DNA of 6,567 bases from UMGS1766 sp963660915 (GTDB lineage Bacteria; Bacillota; Clostridia; Oscillospirales; Oscillospiraceae), in contig CAVLAO010000088.1 of assembly GCA_963660915.1 (NCBI GenBank), forward strand, positions 1 to 6,567, in the 5' to 3' direction. A program made the translations under genes and the position numbers. Under the pieces are notes generated by a model. It did not search any database and was not told where the DNA came from. It worked only from the letters and a program-made list of their open reading frames with translations. Position 1 is the stretch's first letter; each line of letters opens with the position of its first letter. Below are positions 1 to 5,602 of this stretch, in pieces.

Positions 1-2
1 CA

Positions 3-161
3 TATGCTGAGGTTGAATTTCCCACAGAAGAAATTGCTCTTGCTTGGAACTTGCCAGAAGAATTATCTTCTTTCATTGGAGAAGAGATGACCTATGATCG
101 CAACTTCAGAATGATTTCATACTGGAGTGATCGTTCTCTGGCAAACTATATCAATAAATAA
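3..161 (+). CDS. CYTH-domain protein, C-terminal fragment
   Basis: The frame is open from base 3 to the TAA at 159-161 and gives 52 residues, from YAEVEFPTEE to SLANYINK. The gene starts left of the window. The pattern AEVEF-(S/T)-EEIAxAW, then FIGEEMTYDRNFR, then a short SLANYI end, is the usual C-terminus of CYTH proteins (class IV adenylate cyclase / triphosphate tunnel metalloenzymes). In that fold the last EVEF strand supplies acidic residues to the tunnel that binds triphosphate and divalent metal. Family members are cytoplasmic and hydrolyse tripolyphosphate or nucleoside triphosphates; the substrate here cannot be read from the fragment. The Asp23 gene follows 64 bases later on the same strand with no visible terminator between them, so read-through is possible. 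The family assignment rests on a short region. Confidence 0.7.
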   Translation, partial: YAEVEFPTEEIALAWNLPEELSSFIGEEMTYDRNFRMISYWSDRSLANYINK

Positions 162-167
162 ACCCAC

Positions 168-195
168 TTGTTTTTTCCCCTACATATGATAAAAT
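168..195 (+). promoter_or_regulatory. Putative sigma-A promoter for the Asp23 gene
   Basis: TTGTTT (168-173) and TAAAAT (190-195) are separated by 16 bases in the short gap after the CYTH stop codon. A start near 202 would leave a leader of about 24 bases, just long enough to hold the AAGGAGG at 209-215. The alternative -10 TATGAT (185-190) has a spacer of only 11 bases and is less likely. Confidence 0.45.
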
Positions 196-225
196 GATCA
201 TGAACTATAAGGAGGAGATTCTACC

Positions 226-603
226 ATGAGTGAAAATAAAGAGTATGTTTCTCAATTAGACGGTCAGAACAACATTCATATTTCTCAAGATGCGATTTTC
301 ACAGTCGCTGCTATAGCCACCGTTGAAGTGGAAGGTGTCAGCGGATTATCTCATCTGGGCAGCGACATTGCCTCAGTGAAGAAAAATCTGTCTCGTGCCA
401 TTCGTCTTCGCACAGAGGAAGAGCAACTGATGGTTGATCTCTCCATTGTTGTAACCTTTGGTTTTAATATGCAGACCGTTGCAGCTAATGTGCAGAATGC
501 AGTTATTTCCAGTGTAGAATCGGTAACAGGACTGANNNNNNNNNNNNNNNNNNNNNNNNCCGCTGTAAATGTGCACGTTTCCGGTGTCGCATTTGAAAAA
601 TAA
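226..603 (+). CDS. Asp23/Gls24 family envelope stress response protein
   Basis: This is a 125-residue Asp23/Gls24 (DUF322) protein, a small cytoplasmic family found throughout Firmicutes and linked to cell-envelope stress; biochemical activity is unknown. The start is fixed by AAGGAGG (209-215), 10 bases before the ATG. Family signatures in order are HISQDAIFTVAAIATVEVEG (about residues 18-37), a variable loop, the strand LMVDLSIVVTFGFNMQTVA (about 68-86), NVQNAVISSVESVTGL (about 88-103) and AVNVHVSGVAFEK at the C-terminus. There is no signal peptide or membrane segment. Residues 104-112 are unknown because of the N run at 536-559. In relatives, TGL and VNVHV are usually only about four residues apart, so the run is probably longer than the missing sequence. 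The family call is firm from both flanks. The next gene is convergent, so this gene ends its transcription unit. Confidence 0.9.
   Translation: MSENKEYVSQLDGQNNIHISQDAIFTVAAIATVEVEGVSGLSHLGSDIASVKKNLSRAIRLRTEEEQLMVDLSIVVTFGFNMQTVAANVQNAVISSVESVTGLXXXXXXXXXAVNVHVSGVAFEK
536..559. other. Assembly gap, 24 N, inside the Asp23 gene
   Basis: Twenty-four undetermined bases. The reading frame is kept across the run as given (24 = 8 codons), but the family alignment suggests that only a few residues are missing. Confidence 0.95.
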
Positions 604-664
604 GTTACATTATACTTATTCGTCTGATTGAGCATTTCCCTAACGCGAATCATTGTTCTACCAT

Positions 665-724
665 ATTCAAACTTCTGGCGAGGCTTTTTGTCTGAAAACA
701 GGCAGAAAACCTCGCCATTCAAAC
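665..724. repeat. 18-bp inverted repeat flanked by 8-bp direct repeats
   Basis: The arms at 677-694 and 699-716 pair at 17 of 18 positions (two of them G-T wobbles, one C/A mismatch at 684/709) around an AAAA loop. The base of the stem is GGCGAGG/CCTCGCC. The octamer ATTCAAAC occurs at 665-672 and again at 717-724, flanking the hairpin. The GC block is at the base of the stem and the A/T tracts are near the loop, which is the reverse of a normal terminator, and no T-run follows on either strand. It lies in the convergent gap after the Asp23 gene. It may help end transcription from the left, or be a small palindromic insertion with a target duplication. Confidence 0.75.
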
Positions 725-757
725 ATCCATAATACAGTAACATTAGCAAGCGTACAA

Positions 758-802
758 GAACGCCCCAGTCGTTGCCTATACAAAGCAACAACTGGGGCGT
801 TC
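758..802 (-). terminator. Probable terminator after nfnB
   Basis: The arms at 758-775 and 785-802 pair at all but one position (C770/A790). They include the block CGCCCCAGT / ACTGGGGCG, with a 9-base loop. On the - strand it starts about 36 bases after the nfnB stop and is followed by TTGTACGCTTG, a weak T tract. On the + strand it is followed by TCTCAAAATT. It most likely ends the nfn transcript and may act in both directions between convergent genes. Confidence 0.65.
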
Positions 803-838
803 TCAAAATTCACACGGACATTATTTGCACAGCGTCAA

Positions 839-2254
839 TTATTTCTTCGACAAATATTCGTCAATAGCCACTGCAGCCTTCTTACCGGCGCCCATTGCGA
901 GAATGACCGTCGCTGCACCAGTAACCGCATCACCACCGGCAAAGACGCTCTCGCGAGTTGTAGAGACATCATCCTCTCCCACAATCAGGCAACCCTTTTT
1001 ATTTGTTTCCAAGCCAGGTGTGGTAGAACGAATAAGGGGATTGGGAGAAGTACCAAGGCTCATGATAACGGTATCTACATCCAAAACAAAGTTGGAATCC
1101 GGAATTTCAACCGGGCGGCGACGGCCAGAAGCATCGGGCTCACCCAACTCCATGCGAACGCACTCCATACCAACTACATTGCCATGATCGTCTCCAATGA
1201 TACGAACAGGATTGCACAAAAGCTTAAAGTCAATGCCTTCTTCTTCCGCATGTTCCACTTCTTCAACACGCGCAGGCATTTCCTCTTTCGACCGACGATA
1301 GACAACATAGACGTTGTCTGCCCCCAAACGCTTTGCACAACGGCAGGCGTCCATTGCTACGTTGCCGCCGCCGACAACCGCAACCGCCTTACTCTTCTTG
1401 ACCGGAGTGTCGTACTCAGGAAGATAAGCCTTCATAAGGTTCGTGCGGGTAAGGTNNNNNNNNNNGTATTCATTTGCCGAGTAAACACCGGACAAACCTT
1501 CTCCGGGGATGTTCATAAACATAGGTAGACCAGCACCAGAACCAATGAAGACAGCCTGATACCCCATCTCAAAGAGTTCATCAATACTCAGTACTTTACC
1601 GATCACCATATCGGTCATGACTTCAACACCAAGTGCTGTCAATTTATCGACTTCACTCTGTACAATGGCCTTGGGTAGACGGAACTCCGGAATACCATAT
1701 ACCAATACACCGCCGGCAGTATGGAACGCTTCAAAGATCGTTACCTGATAACCGAGCTTTGCCAGATCACTGGCACAAGTAAGTCCGGACGGGCCGGAAC
1801 CCACAACAGCAACTTTCTTGCCATTCGACTCTGGCTTCACAGGCTTTTCCACCACATTCTCGCGATACCAGTCTGCAACAAAACGCTCCAAACGACCAAT
1901 GCCGACCGGCTCACCCTTAATGCCGCGAATGCACTTGCTTTCGCACTGGCTTTCCTGCGGACACACACGGCCACTGATTGCAGGCAGCGCATTCGTTCCG
2001 TTTATTACTTCGTATGCCGCTTTGAAATCGCCTTCTGCAACCTTGGCAATAAACTCCGGAATATGCACGTTGACCGGACAACCATTGACGCAGGGATGAT
2101 TCTTGCAGTGCAGGCAACGGGTAGCCTCCGTCAGAGCAGTCTCTTCAGAATAACCTGTGCAAACCTCTAAAAAATTCTTATTACGTACATTCGGATCCTG
2201 AGCAGGCATGGGAGCTTTCTTGGGGTCCATGTTCGGTTTTTTCATTTCTGCCAT
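839..2254 (-). CDS. nfnB: NfnB: large subunit of NADH-dependent ferredoxin:NADP+ oxidoreductase (GltA/GltD-like)
   Basis: This 471-residue flavoprotein is often annotated as glutamate synthase small subunit. In NfnAB it reduces NADP+ with electrons from NADH and reduced ferredoxin by flavin-based bifurcation. The [4Fe-4S] ligands are visible: Cys47, 50, 55 and 59 (CLHCKNHPCVNGCP) and Cys98, 104 and 108 (RVCPQESQCESKC). With seven cysteines for two clusters, one ligand is probably acidic, for example Glu123 (inference). The first dinucleotide fold is VAVVGSGPSG (148-157). The NADP(H) fold is VAVVGGGNVA (291-300), followed by YRRSKEEMPAR (319-329). The flavin-closing motif AGGDAVTGAATV is at 439-450. 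AAGGAG (2265-2270) lies 10 bases before the ATG at 2254 and 4 bases before an in-frame ATG at 2260, so two extra residues are possible. Ten N (1456-1465) split ANEY from LTRTNL. Without a separate glutamate synthase large subunit and next to nfnA, NfnB is the better name. Confidence 0.88.
   Translation of the reverse strand: MAEMKKPNMDPKKAPMPAQDPNVRNKNFLEVCTGYSEETALTEATRCLHCKNHPCVNGCPVNVHIPEFIAKVAEGDFKAAYEVINGTNALPAISGRVCPQESQCESKCIRGIKGEPVGIGRLERFVADWYRENVVEKPVKPESNGKKVAVVGSGPSGLTCASDLAKLGYQVTIFEAFHTAGGVLVYGIPEFRLPKAIVQSEVDKLTALGVEVMTDMVIGKVLSIDELFEMGYQAVFIGSGAGLPMFMNIPGEGLSGVYSANEYXXXXLTRTNLMKAYLPEYDTPVKKSKAVAVVGGGNVAMDACRCAKRLGADNVYVVYRRSKEEMPARVEEVEHAEEEGIDFKLLCNPVRIIGDDHGNVVGMECVRMELGEPDASGRRRPVEIPDSNFVLDVDTVIMSLGTSPNPLIRSTTPGLETNKKGCLIVGEDDVSTTRESVFAGGDAVTGAATVILAMGAGKKAAVAIDEYLSKK
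1456..1465. other. Assembly gap, 10 N, inside nfnB
   Basis: Ten undetermined bases fall between ANEY and LTRTNLMKAY. Homologues read ANE(F/Y)LTR with nothing between, and on the coding strand the same dinucleotide AC borders both sides of the run (GAATAC, then N, then ACCTTACC). It is therefore probably a fixed-size join between overlapping contigs and not missing coding sequence. Confidence 0.9.
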
Positions 2255-2264
2255 GATCATTCCA

Positions 2265-2270
2265 CTCCTT
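2265..2270 (-). promoter_or_regulatory. Ribosome binding site of nfnB
   Basis: AAGGAG on the - strand shows that translation restarts here inside the single open frame that spans the N run. This is direct evidence that nfnA and nfnB are separate genes. It is 4 bases from the ATG at 2260 and 10 bases from the ATG at 2254, so it does not settle which is used. Confidence 0.75.
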
Positions 2271-2273
2271 ACT

Positions 2274-2348
2274 NNNNNNNNNNNNNNNNNNNNNNNNNNN
2301 NNNNNNNNNNNNNNNNNNNNNNNNNNNNNNNNNNNNNNNNNNNNNNNN
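2274..2348. other. Assembly gap, 75 N, covering the nfnA/nfnB junction
   Basis: Seventy-five undetermined bases hide the last residues and stop codon of nfnA and the short spacer before the nfnB ribosome binding site. Because 75 is a multiple of three and both genes are in the same frame, the gap creates one false open frame of about 770 codons. Confidence 0.95.
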
Positions 2349-3145
2349 TCGGCTTCTTGATCACGGTAGGCAGAGTTTCGATTCATTAACTCTGTAAAAT
2401 CAACCTCATGTCCATCGAATTCAGGGCCATCCACACAGGCAAACTTTGTTTCGCCGCCTACGGTAACGCGACATCCGCCGCACATACCGGTGCCATCGAT
2501 CATAATCGGGTTCAAGCTAACGATTGTTTTCACGCCAAACGGCTTTGTCGTTTTACACACAAAGCTCATCATCGGAACCGGTCCGATTGCAATTACTTCA
2601 TCATATTGGATACCGGACTCCAACAGCTCTTGTAGCTTCACCGTGACAAAGCCTTTCTCACCGTAACTGCCATCATCTGTCATCATGTAAAAGTTATCGC
2701 AGGACTCATTAAATTCCTTTTCAAGAATAACAATATCCTTGTTGCGGAAGCCCATAATGCCGTCTACAACAGCGCCTGCCTCATGCATAGCCTTTGCAAC
2801 CGGGTATGCAATTGCGCACCCCACACCGCCGCCAACAACGGCAACTCTTTTTTTATTTTCAGTATCGGTAGCCTTACCCAAGGGGCCGACAAAATCTTTT
2901 AAATAATCCCCTTCATTCAATTGGGCCAACGCTTTTGTAGTCATACCTACCAACTGGAAGATAATCGTGACAGTACCTTTTTCCCGATCATAACCGGCAA
3001 CCGTCAGCGGCAGACGTTCGCCATATTCATCAATACGAAGAATAATGAATTGACCCGCTTTTACCTTCTTCGCCACAAACGGAGCTTCAATCTCCATCAG
3101 TGTGACATTAGGGTTTAGCGCTTCTTTACGAACAATTTTGAACAA
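2349..3145 (-). CDS. nfnA: NfnA: small subunit of NADH-dependent ferredoxin:NADP+ oxidoreductase, 3' end in gap
   Basis: This FAD/[2Fe-2S] subunit takes electrons from NADH and serves as the bifurcating partner of NfnB; it is related to PyrK and often called sulfide/dihydroorotate dehydrogenase-like. 265 residues are visible and the end lies in the N run; relatives are about 275-285 long. An FAD-binding barrel comes first (RLPLT at 44-48, the RxxS/T motif; GPLG at 87-90), then an NAD-binding fold (VAVVGGGVGC, 101-110). The C-terminal cluster motif is Cys222, Cys225 and Cys237 in GMCGGCR...FACVDG, and Asp217 in MIDGTG sits where NfnA uses an Asp as fourth ligand. The start is set at TTG (3145): GGGAG (3154-3158) is 8 bases upstream, and the protein then opens MFKIVRKEALNPNVTLM like its relatives. 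A GTG at 3154 is in frame but overlaps that Shine-Dalgarno sequence. nfnB follows directly. Confidence 0.87.
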
Positions 3146-3153
3146 AAGACTCA

Positions 3154-3158
3154 CTCCC
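3154..3158 (-). promoter_or_regulatory. Ribosome binding site deciding a TTG start for nfnA
   Basis: GGGAG on the - strand is 8 bases before TTG at 3145. The in-frame GTG at 3152-3154 shares its first base with this motif, so it cannot be the start served by it. The TTG start also matches the usual M(Y/F)KIV opening of the family. Confidence 0.7.
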
Positions 3159-3208
3159 GTTTTATAGAAAGATGACTTTTATGCCACTCTCCTGTTTAAT
3201 GCAAGCAA

Positions 3209-3237
3209 ATTTTAACACAGTGTGATGTCAATTGCAA
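3209..3237 (-). promoter_or_regulatory. Promoter of the nfnAB operon
   Basis: On the - strand TTGCAA (3237-3232) and TAAAAT (3214-3209) are exactly 17 bases apart. TGT immediately precedes the -10, giving an extended -10 (TGTTAAAAT). A start near 3202 would give a leader of about 57 bases before the TTG start codon. TTGACA at 3230-3225 also looks like a -35 but has no partner at the right distance. Confidence 0.65.
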
Positions 3238-3242
3238 GGAAA

Positions 3243-3260
3243 TTGTTAAAAATTTAACAT
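3243..3260. promoter_or_regulatory. Candidate Rex (NADH/NAD+ sensor) operator upstream of nfnAB
   Basis: The + strand reads TTGTTAAAAATTTAACAT. The established clostridial Rex consensus is TTGTTAANNNNTTAACAA, so only the last base differs. The site is centred near -50 relative to the predicted nfnA transcription start, and its edge is 5 bases upstream of the -35 hexamer. Rex represses reductant-handling genes when NAD+ is high, so the position before a NADH/NADPH/ferredoxin enzyme is functionally coherent. No rex gene is in the window, and A/T-rich DNA can give chance matches. Confidence 0.65.
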
Positions 3261-3331
3261 CTTAAAAAATATTGATAAAAGTACTTTTTGTATCTGTTTT
3301 CGTTGTCTAACGGCATTGACGATAACCGAAT

Positions 3332-4504
3332 TTATTTTTTCAAGATGCCACAGTCATCAACTGCTTTTACAATCTCGCGTATTTTCTCAACCGGCTGCAC
3401 CAGTGCAAACCGCACATGCCCTTCTCCTAAACTGCCAAAAGCAGAGCCGGGAGTACAAATCAGACCACTCTGCTCCATTAGATCCATGCAGAATTCAACC
3501 GAATTGTCATAGTGATCCGGAATTGGAGCCCAGACAAACATGCTGCCTTCGCTGTCCGGAACGTTCCATCCAATGCTACGAAATCCGCCGCACAAGGCGT
3601 CCCGACGCCGCTGATATTCTTCTCTGCGCACTGCAACACCATCCTGACCACCGTTCAAAGCTTCCACCGCGGCAAGCTGCACCGGCAAAAAAATGCCATA
3701 GTCAATTTGGGAGCGAACCTTTGAAAATGCAGAAATAATTTCCCGATTTCCCAGAACGAACGAAATACGTGCTCCTGTCAGATCATAAGTTTTTGAAAGG
3801 GAGTTAAATTCGATGCCAACTTCCTTCGCTCCAGGAACGCTGAGAAAGCTAATTCCTTCACGTCCATCATAAACAATCTCAGAATAGGCATTGTCGTGCA
3901 AAATGATAATATTATATTTTTGGGCGAATGCGACCAACTCTTCATAAAAACTGCGGGGTGCTGTTACACAAACAGGATTGGCCGGATAAGAAACAACCAT
4001 CATCTTTGCACGATGGGCAATTTCTTCCGGTATAGCACTTAGATCCGGAAGATAATGATTCTTTTCAAGTAAATCATAATAGGCAATCTCCGCGCCGCAA
4101 AGCCAAGGACCTATTTCAAAAATCGGATAACCGGGATTCGGGCACAAGACAAGATCGCCCGGGTCACACAGCGGCAACGCAACATGTGCAATTCCCTCTT
4201 GCGATCCATTTACTGACATGATTTCATCCGGTTCCAACTCTACAGCATATCGGCGCTTGTACCAATTCTGAACGGCTTTTACCAGCTCAGGAATGTTTCC
4301 AAGGGAATATTTATAATTATCCGGATTCTTACATGCCTCCTGCATAACACGCATGACATTTTCATCCGGCAAAAAATCTGGGGTACCAACCGACAAATTG
4401 TAAACTGTACGACCCTTTCGAACCATTTCATTTTTCTTGTCGTTCAGCACATTAAAAATTCCGGCTTGAAAGCTTTCCATTCTCTTTGCAAATTGAAACT
4501 CCAT
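3332..4504 (-). CDS. Class I/II PLP-dependent aminotransferase (LL-diaminopimelate aminotransferase-like)
   Basis: This 390-residue fold-type I aminotransferase moves an amino group between an amino acid and a 2-oxo acid in the cytoplasm. The active-site set is visible: Asn176 in SYPANPVC, Asp204 and Tyr207 in HDNAY (contacts to the pyridine ring), Lys238 in NSLSKTYDLTGAR (Schiff base to PLP), Arg246 in the same motif (phosphate) and Arg366 in HVRFAL (substrate carboxylate). SVGTPDFLPDE (38-48) and NPGYPIFE (123-130) are substrate-loop motifs. Size and motifs fit the DapL-like/MalY-AspC group, but the substrate cannot be fixed. The start at 4504 has GGGAGGA (4511-4517) 6 bases upstream. An in-frame ATG at 4561 would add 19 residues that translate through that Shine-Dalgarno sequence, so I reject it. 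No strong terminator is seen before the nfnA promoter 95 bases downstream. Confidence 0.85.
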   Translation of the reverse strand: MEFQFAKRMESFQAGIFNVLNDKKNEMVRKGRTVYNLSVGTPDFLPDENVMRVMQEACKNPDNYKYSLGNIPELVKAVQNWYKRRYAVELEPDEIMSVNGSQEGIAHVALPLCDPGDLVLCPNPGYPIFEIGPWLCGAEIAYYDLLEKNHYLPDLSAIPEEIAHRAKMMVVSYPANPVCVTAPRSFYEELVAFAQKYNIIILHDNAYSEIVYDGREGISFLSVPGAKEVGIEFNSLSKTYDLTGARISFVLGNREIISAFSKVRSQIDYGIFLPVQLAAVEALNGGQDGVAVRREEYQRRRDALCGGFRSIGWNVPDSEGSMFVWAPIPDHYDNSVEFCMDLMEQSGLICTPGSAFGSLGEGHVRFALVQPVEKIREIVKAVDDCGILKK

Positions 4505-4510
4505 AACAGT

Positions 4511-4517
4511 TCCTCCC
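4511..4517 (-). promoter_or_regulatory. Ribosome binding site deciding the aminotransferase start
   Basis: GGGAGGA on the - strand is 6 bases before the ATG at 4504. This supports a 390-residue protein over the 409-residue reading from 4561. Confidence 0.8.
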
Positions 4518-4620
4518 ATATAAATTTGGTCGTTCTTCTCAAGTGAAAATATATTATCCATTCAATATCACGATCACGGCATATTTTAGCAAAATATAAT
4601 ACATTCGTCTTGTTTAACAT

Positions 4621-4655
4621 AAAAAGGAAACGCCTGATCGGGGCGTTTCATTTTT
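4621..4655 (-). terminator. Intrinsic terminator of the HAD phosphatase gene
   Basis: GAAACGCC (4627-4634) and GGCGTTTC (4642-4649) form a perfect 8-bp stem with a 7-base loop. On the - strand the stem is followed by CTTTTT (4626-4621). It starts about 44 bases after the stop codon of the HAD gene. TTTTT also follows on the + strand (4651-4655), so it could work both ways. It separates the HAD gene from the aminotransferase gene. Confidence 0.85.
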
Positions 4656-4692
4656 CAAAAATTATTATACATTTCCGTGTGTATAATTGCAA

Positions 4693-5478
4693 TCACAAAC
4701 CACAAAGATCATAATTCTGCAGAGCAAGCGCAATTCCATCCTCTCGTAGCGGCGCTGTCACAAATTCCGCCGCCTTTTGTACCTCTTGCGGTGCATTTCC
4801 CATCACAATGCCGTGAGCAACACATTGCAGCATTGGTATATCATTTGTACTGTCCCCTACCGCATAGCTAGCATTTCGTGAGATTGCTGTCTTATCTAAT
4901 ATATATTCGATGCCCTTTTGCTTGGAATACCCCTTGCAAATTAACTCCATGAAATTGTTTTCTCTGAAAATCACCTCGCAATAAGGTGCAATATAAGTGA
5001 GAAACGACTTCAAATCACCATTCTCGGTCGGCCAAATGCAGAACTTATCAAAGCAAAAATCAGGTGCATCTACACTTCGATCAATCGGAAAACCAAGTGC
5101 TTTAAAATGTTCCTTATTCTTCTGAACACGCGCACTTGATCCCCAATGCCACACCCCCGACTCAGATTCAAAAACTGCCTCTAGGCGGAAGGAACGTATA
5201 TGCTGCAAAATATTATAAGATTGCTGTGGCGAGAAGCTGACATGGTAGCAAAGCTGATCGTGATATAAAACATGTTGTCCGCAGGAACAAATATAACCTG
5301 AAAATCCGATATTTTTCACATCAAGCGGTATATGGGAATATGGCCGACCAGTATTAACGAAACACAAATTGCCTGCATCCCGTGCAGCCTGAATCGCTGC
5401 GATTGCGGATTGCGGAATATAACCGTCCTCTGCAATAAGAGTGCCATCTACGTCAAAAAAAATAATATTTTTACTCAT
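4693..5478 (-). CDS. Cof-type HAD-IIB family phosphatase
   Basis: This 261-residue cytoplasmic hydrolase has all four HAD motifs: FFDVDGTL with nucleophile Asp9 and acid/base Asp11, NTGRP with Thr43, Lys187 in KGYSKQKGIEYIL, and GDSTNDIPML with Asp209 and Asp213 for Mg2+. The large alpha/beta cap between motifs II and III (about residues 75-180) and the K-G-x-x-K-x-x-G-I motif are typical of the IIB (Cof) subfamily. These enzymes act on small phosphates such as sugar phosphates, FMN or PLP, and the substrate is not predictable here. The ATG at 5478 is preferred because GGTGGA (5491-5486) lies 7 bases upstream; a GTG at 5490 would add four residues but has no clear ribosome binding site. It is 124 bases downstream of the crotonase gene and ends at a strong terminator. 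Its cap is unusually rich in Cys, His and Trp. Confidence 0.88.
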   Translation of the reverse strand: MSKNIIFFDVDGTLIAEDGYIPQSAIAAIQAARDAGNLCFVNTGRPYSHIPLDVKNIGFSGYICSCGQHVLYHDQLCYHVSFSPQQSYNILQHIRSFRLEAVFESESGVWHWGSSARVQKNKEHFKALGFPIDRSVDAPDFCFDKFCIWPTENGDLKSFLTYIAPYCEVIFRENNFMELICKGYSKQKGIEYILDKTAISRNASYAVGDSTNDIPMLQCVAHGIVMGNAPQEVQKAAEFVTAPLREDGIALALQNYDLCGL

Positions 5479-5514
5479 GCCGCATTCCACCCATTCATAC
5501 TTCTGATCGTAACG

Positions 5515-5538
5515 AAATCAATCTACAATAATTGATTT
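5515..5538. repeat. Inverted repeat upstream of the HAD gene
   Basis: AAATCAAT (5515-5522) and ATTGATTT (5531-5538) are perfect inverted arms around 8 bases, 37 bases upstream of the HAD start codon. The arms are nearly all A/T, so it is a poor terminator for the crotonase gene. An operator is possible. It may also be chance in A/T-rich DNA. Confidence 0.4.
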
Positions 5539-5602
5539 TTCCTTTCTTATTGTCATGCTGCAGCAAAATTGTGCACATGCTGTGGAAAAGTCCGAAGTAG
5601 AA

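Noticed and set aside
653..1528. Long + strand open frame opposite nfnB
   Set aside because: It is antisense to the well conserved nfnB, has no family-like motifs or ribosome binding site, and its composition is what the reverse of a conserved gene gives.
3215..3226. Short palindrome ACAC-A-GTGT between the nfnA -35 and -10
   Set aside because: Only 4-bp arms, so a chance occurrence is likely; no known operator matches it.
3277..3288. Perfect 12-bp palindrome AAAAGTACTTTT downstream of the aminotransferase, considered as a terminator
   Set aside because: The stem is A/T with no loop and no GC core, so it cannot form a stable terminator hairpin.
3316..3738. Open + strand frames opposite the 3' end of the aminotransferase
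   Set aside because: They are shadow frames of a gene whose catalytic motifs are all in the - strand frame; there is no ribosome binding site and no recognisable domain.
4505..4561. N-terminal extension of the aminotransferase from an ATG at 4561
   Set aside because: The extension would translate the GGGAGGA Shine-Dalgarno sequence of the ATG at 4504, and the family normally begins near the latter.
4608..4625. Possible second Rex site (TTGTTTAACAT) upstream of the aminotransferase
   Set aside because: Only a half-site is present; the other arm does not continue the palindrome and it lies next to the HAD terminator.
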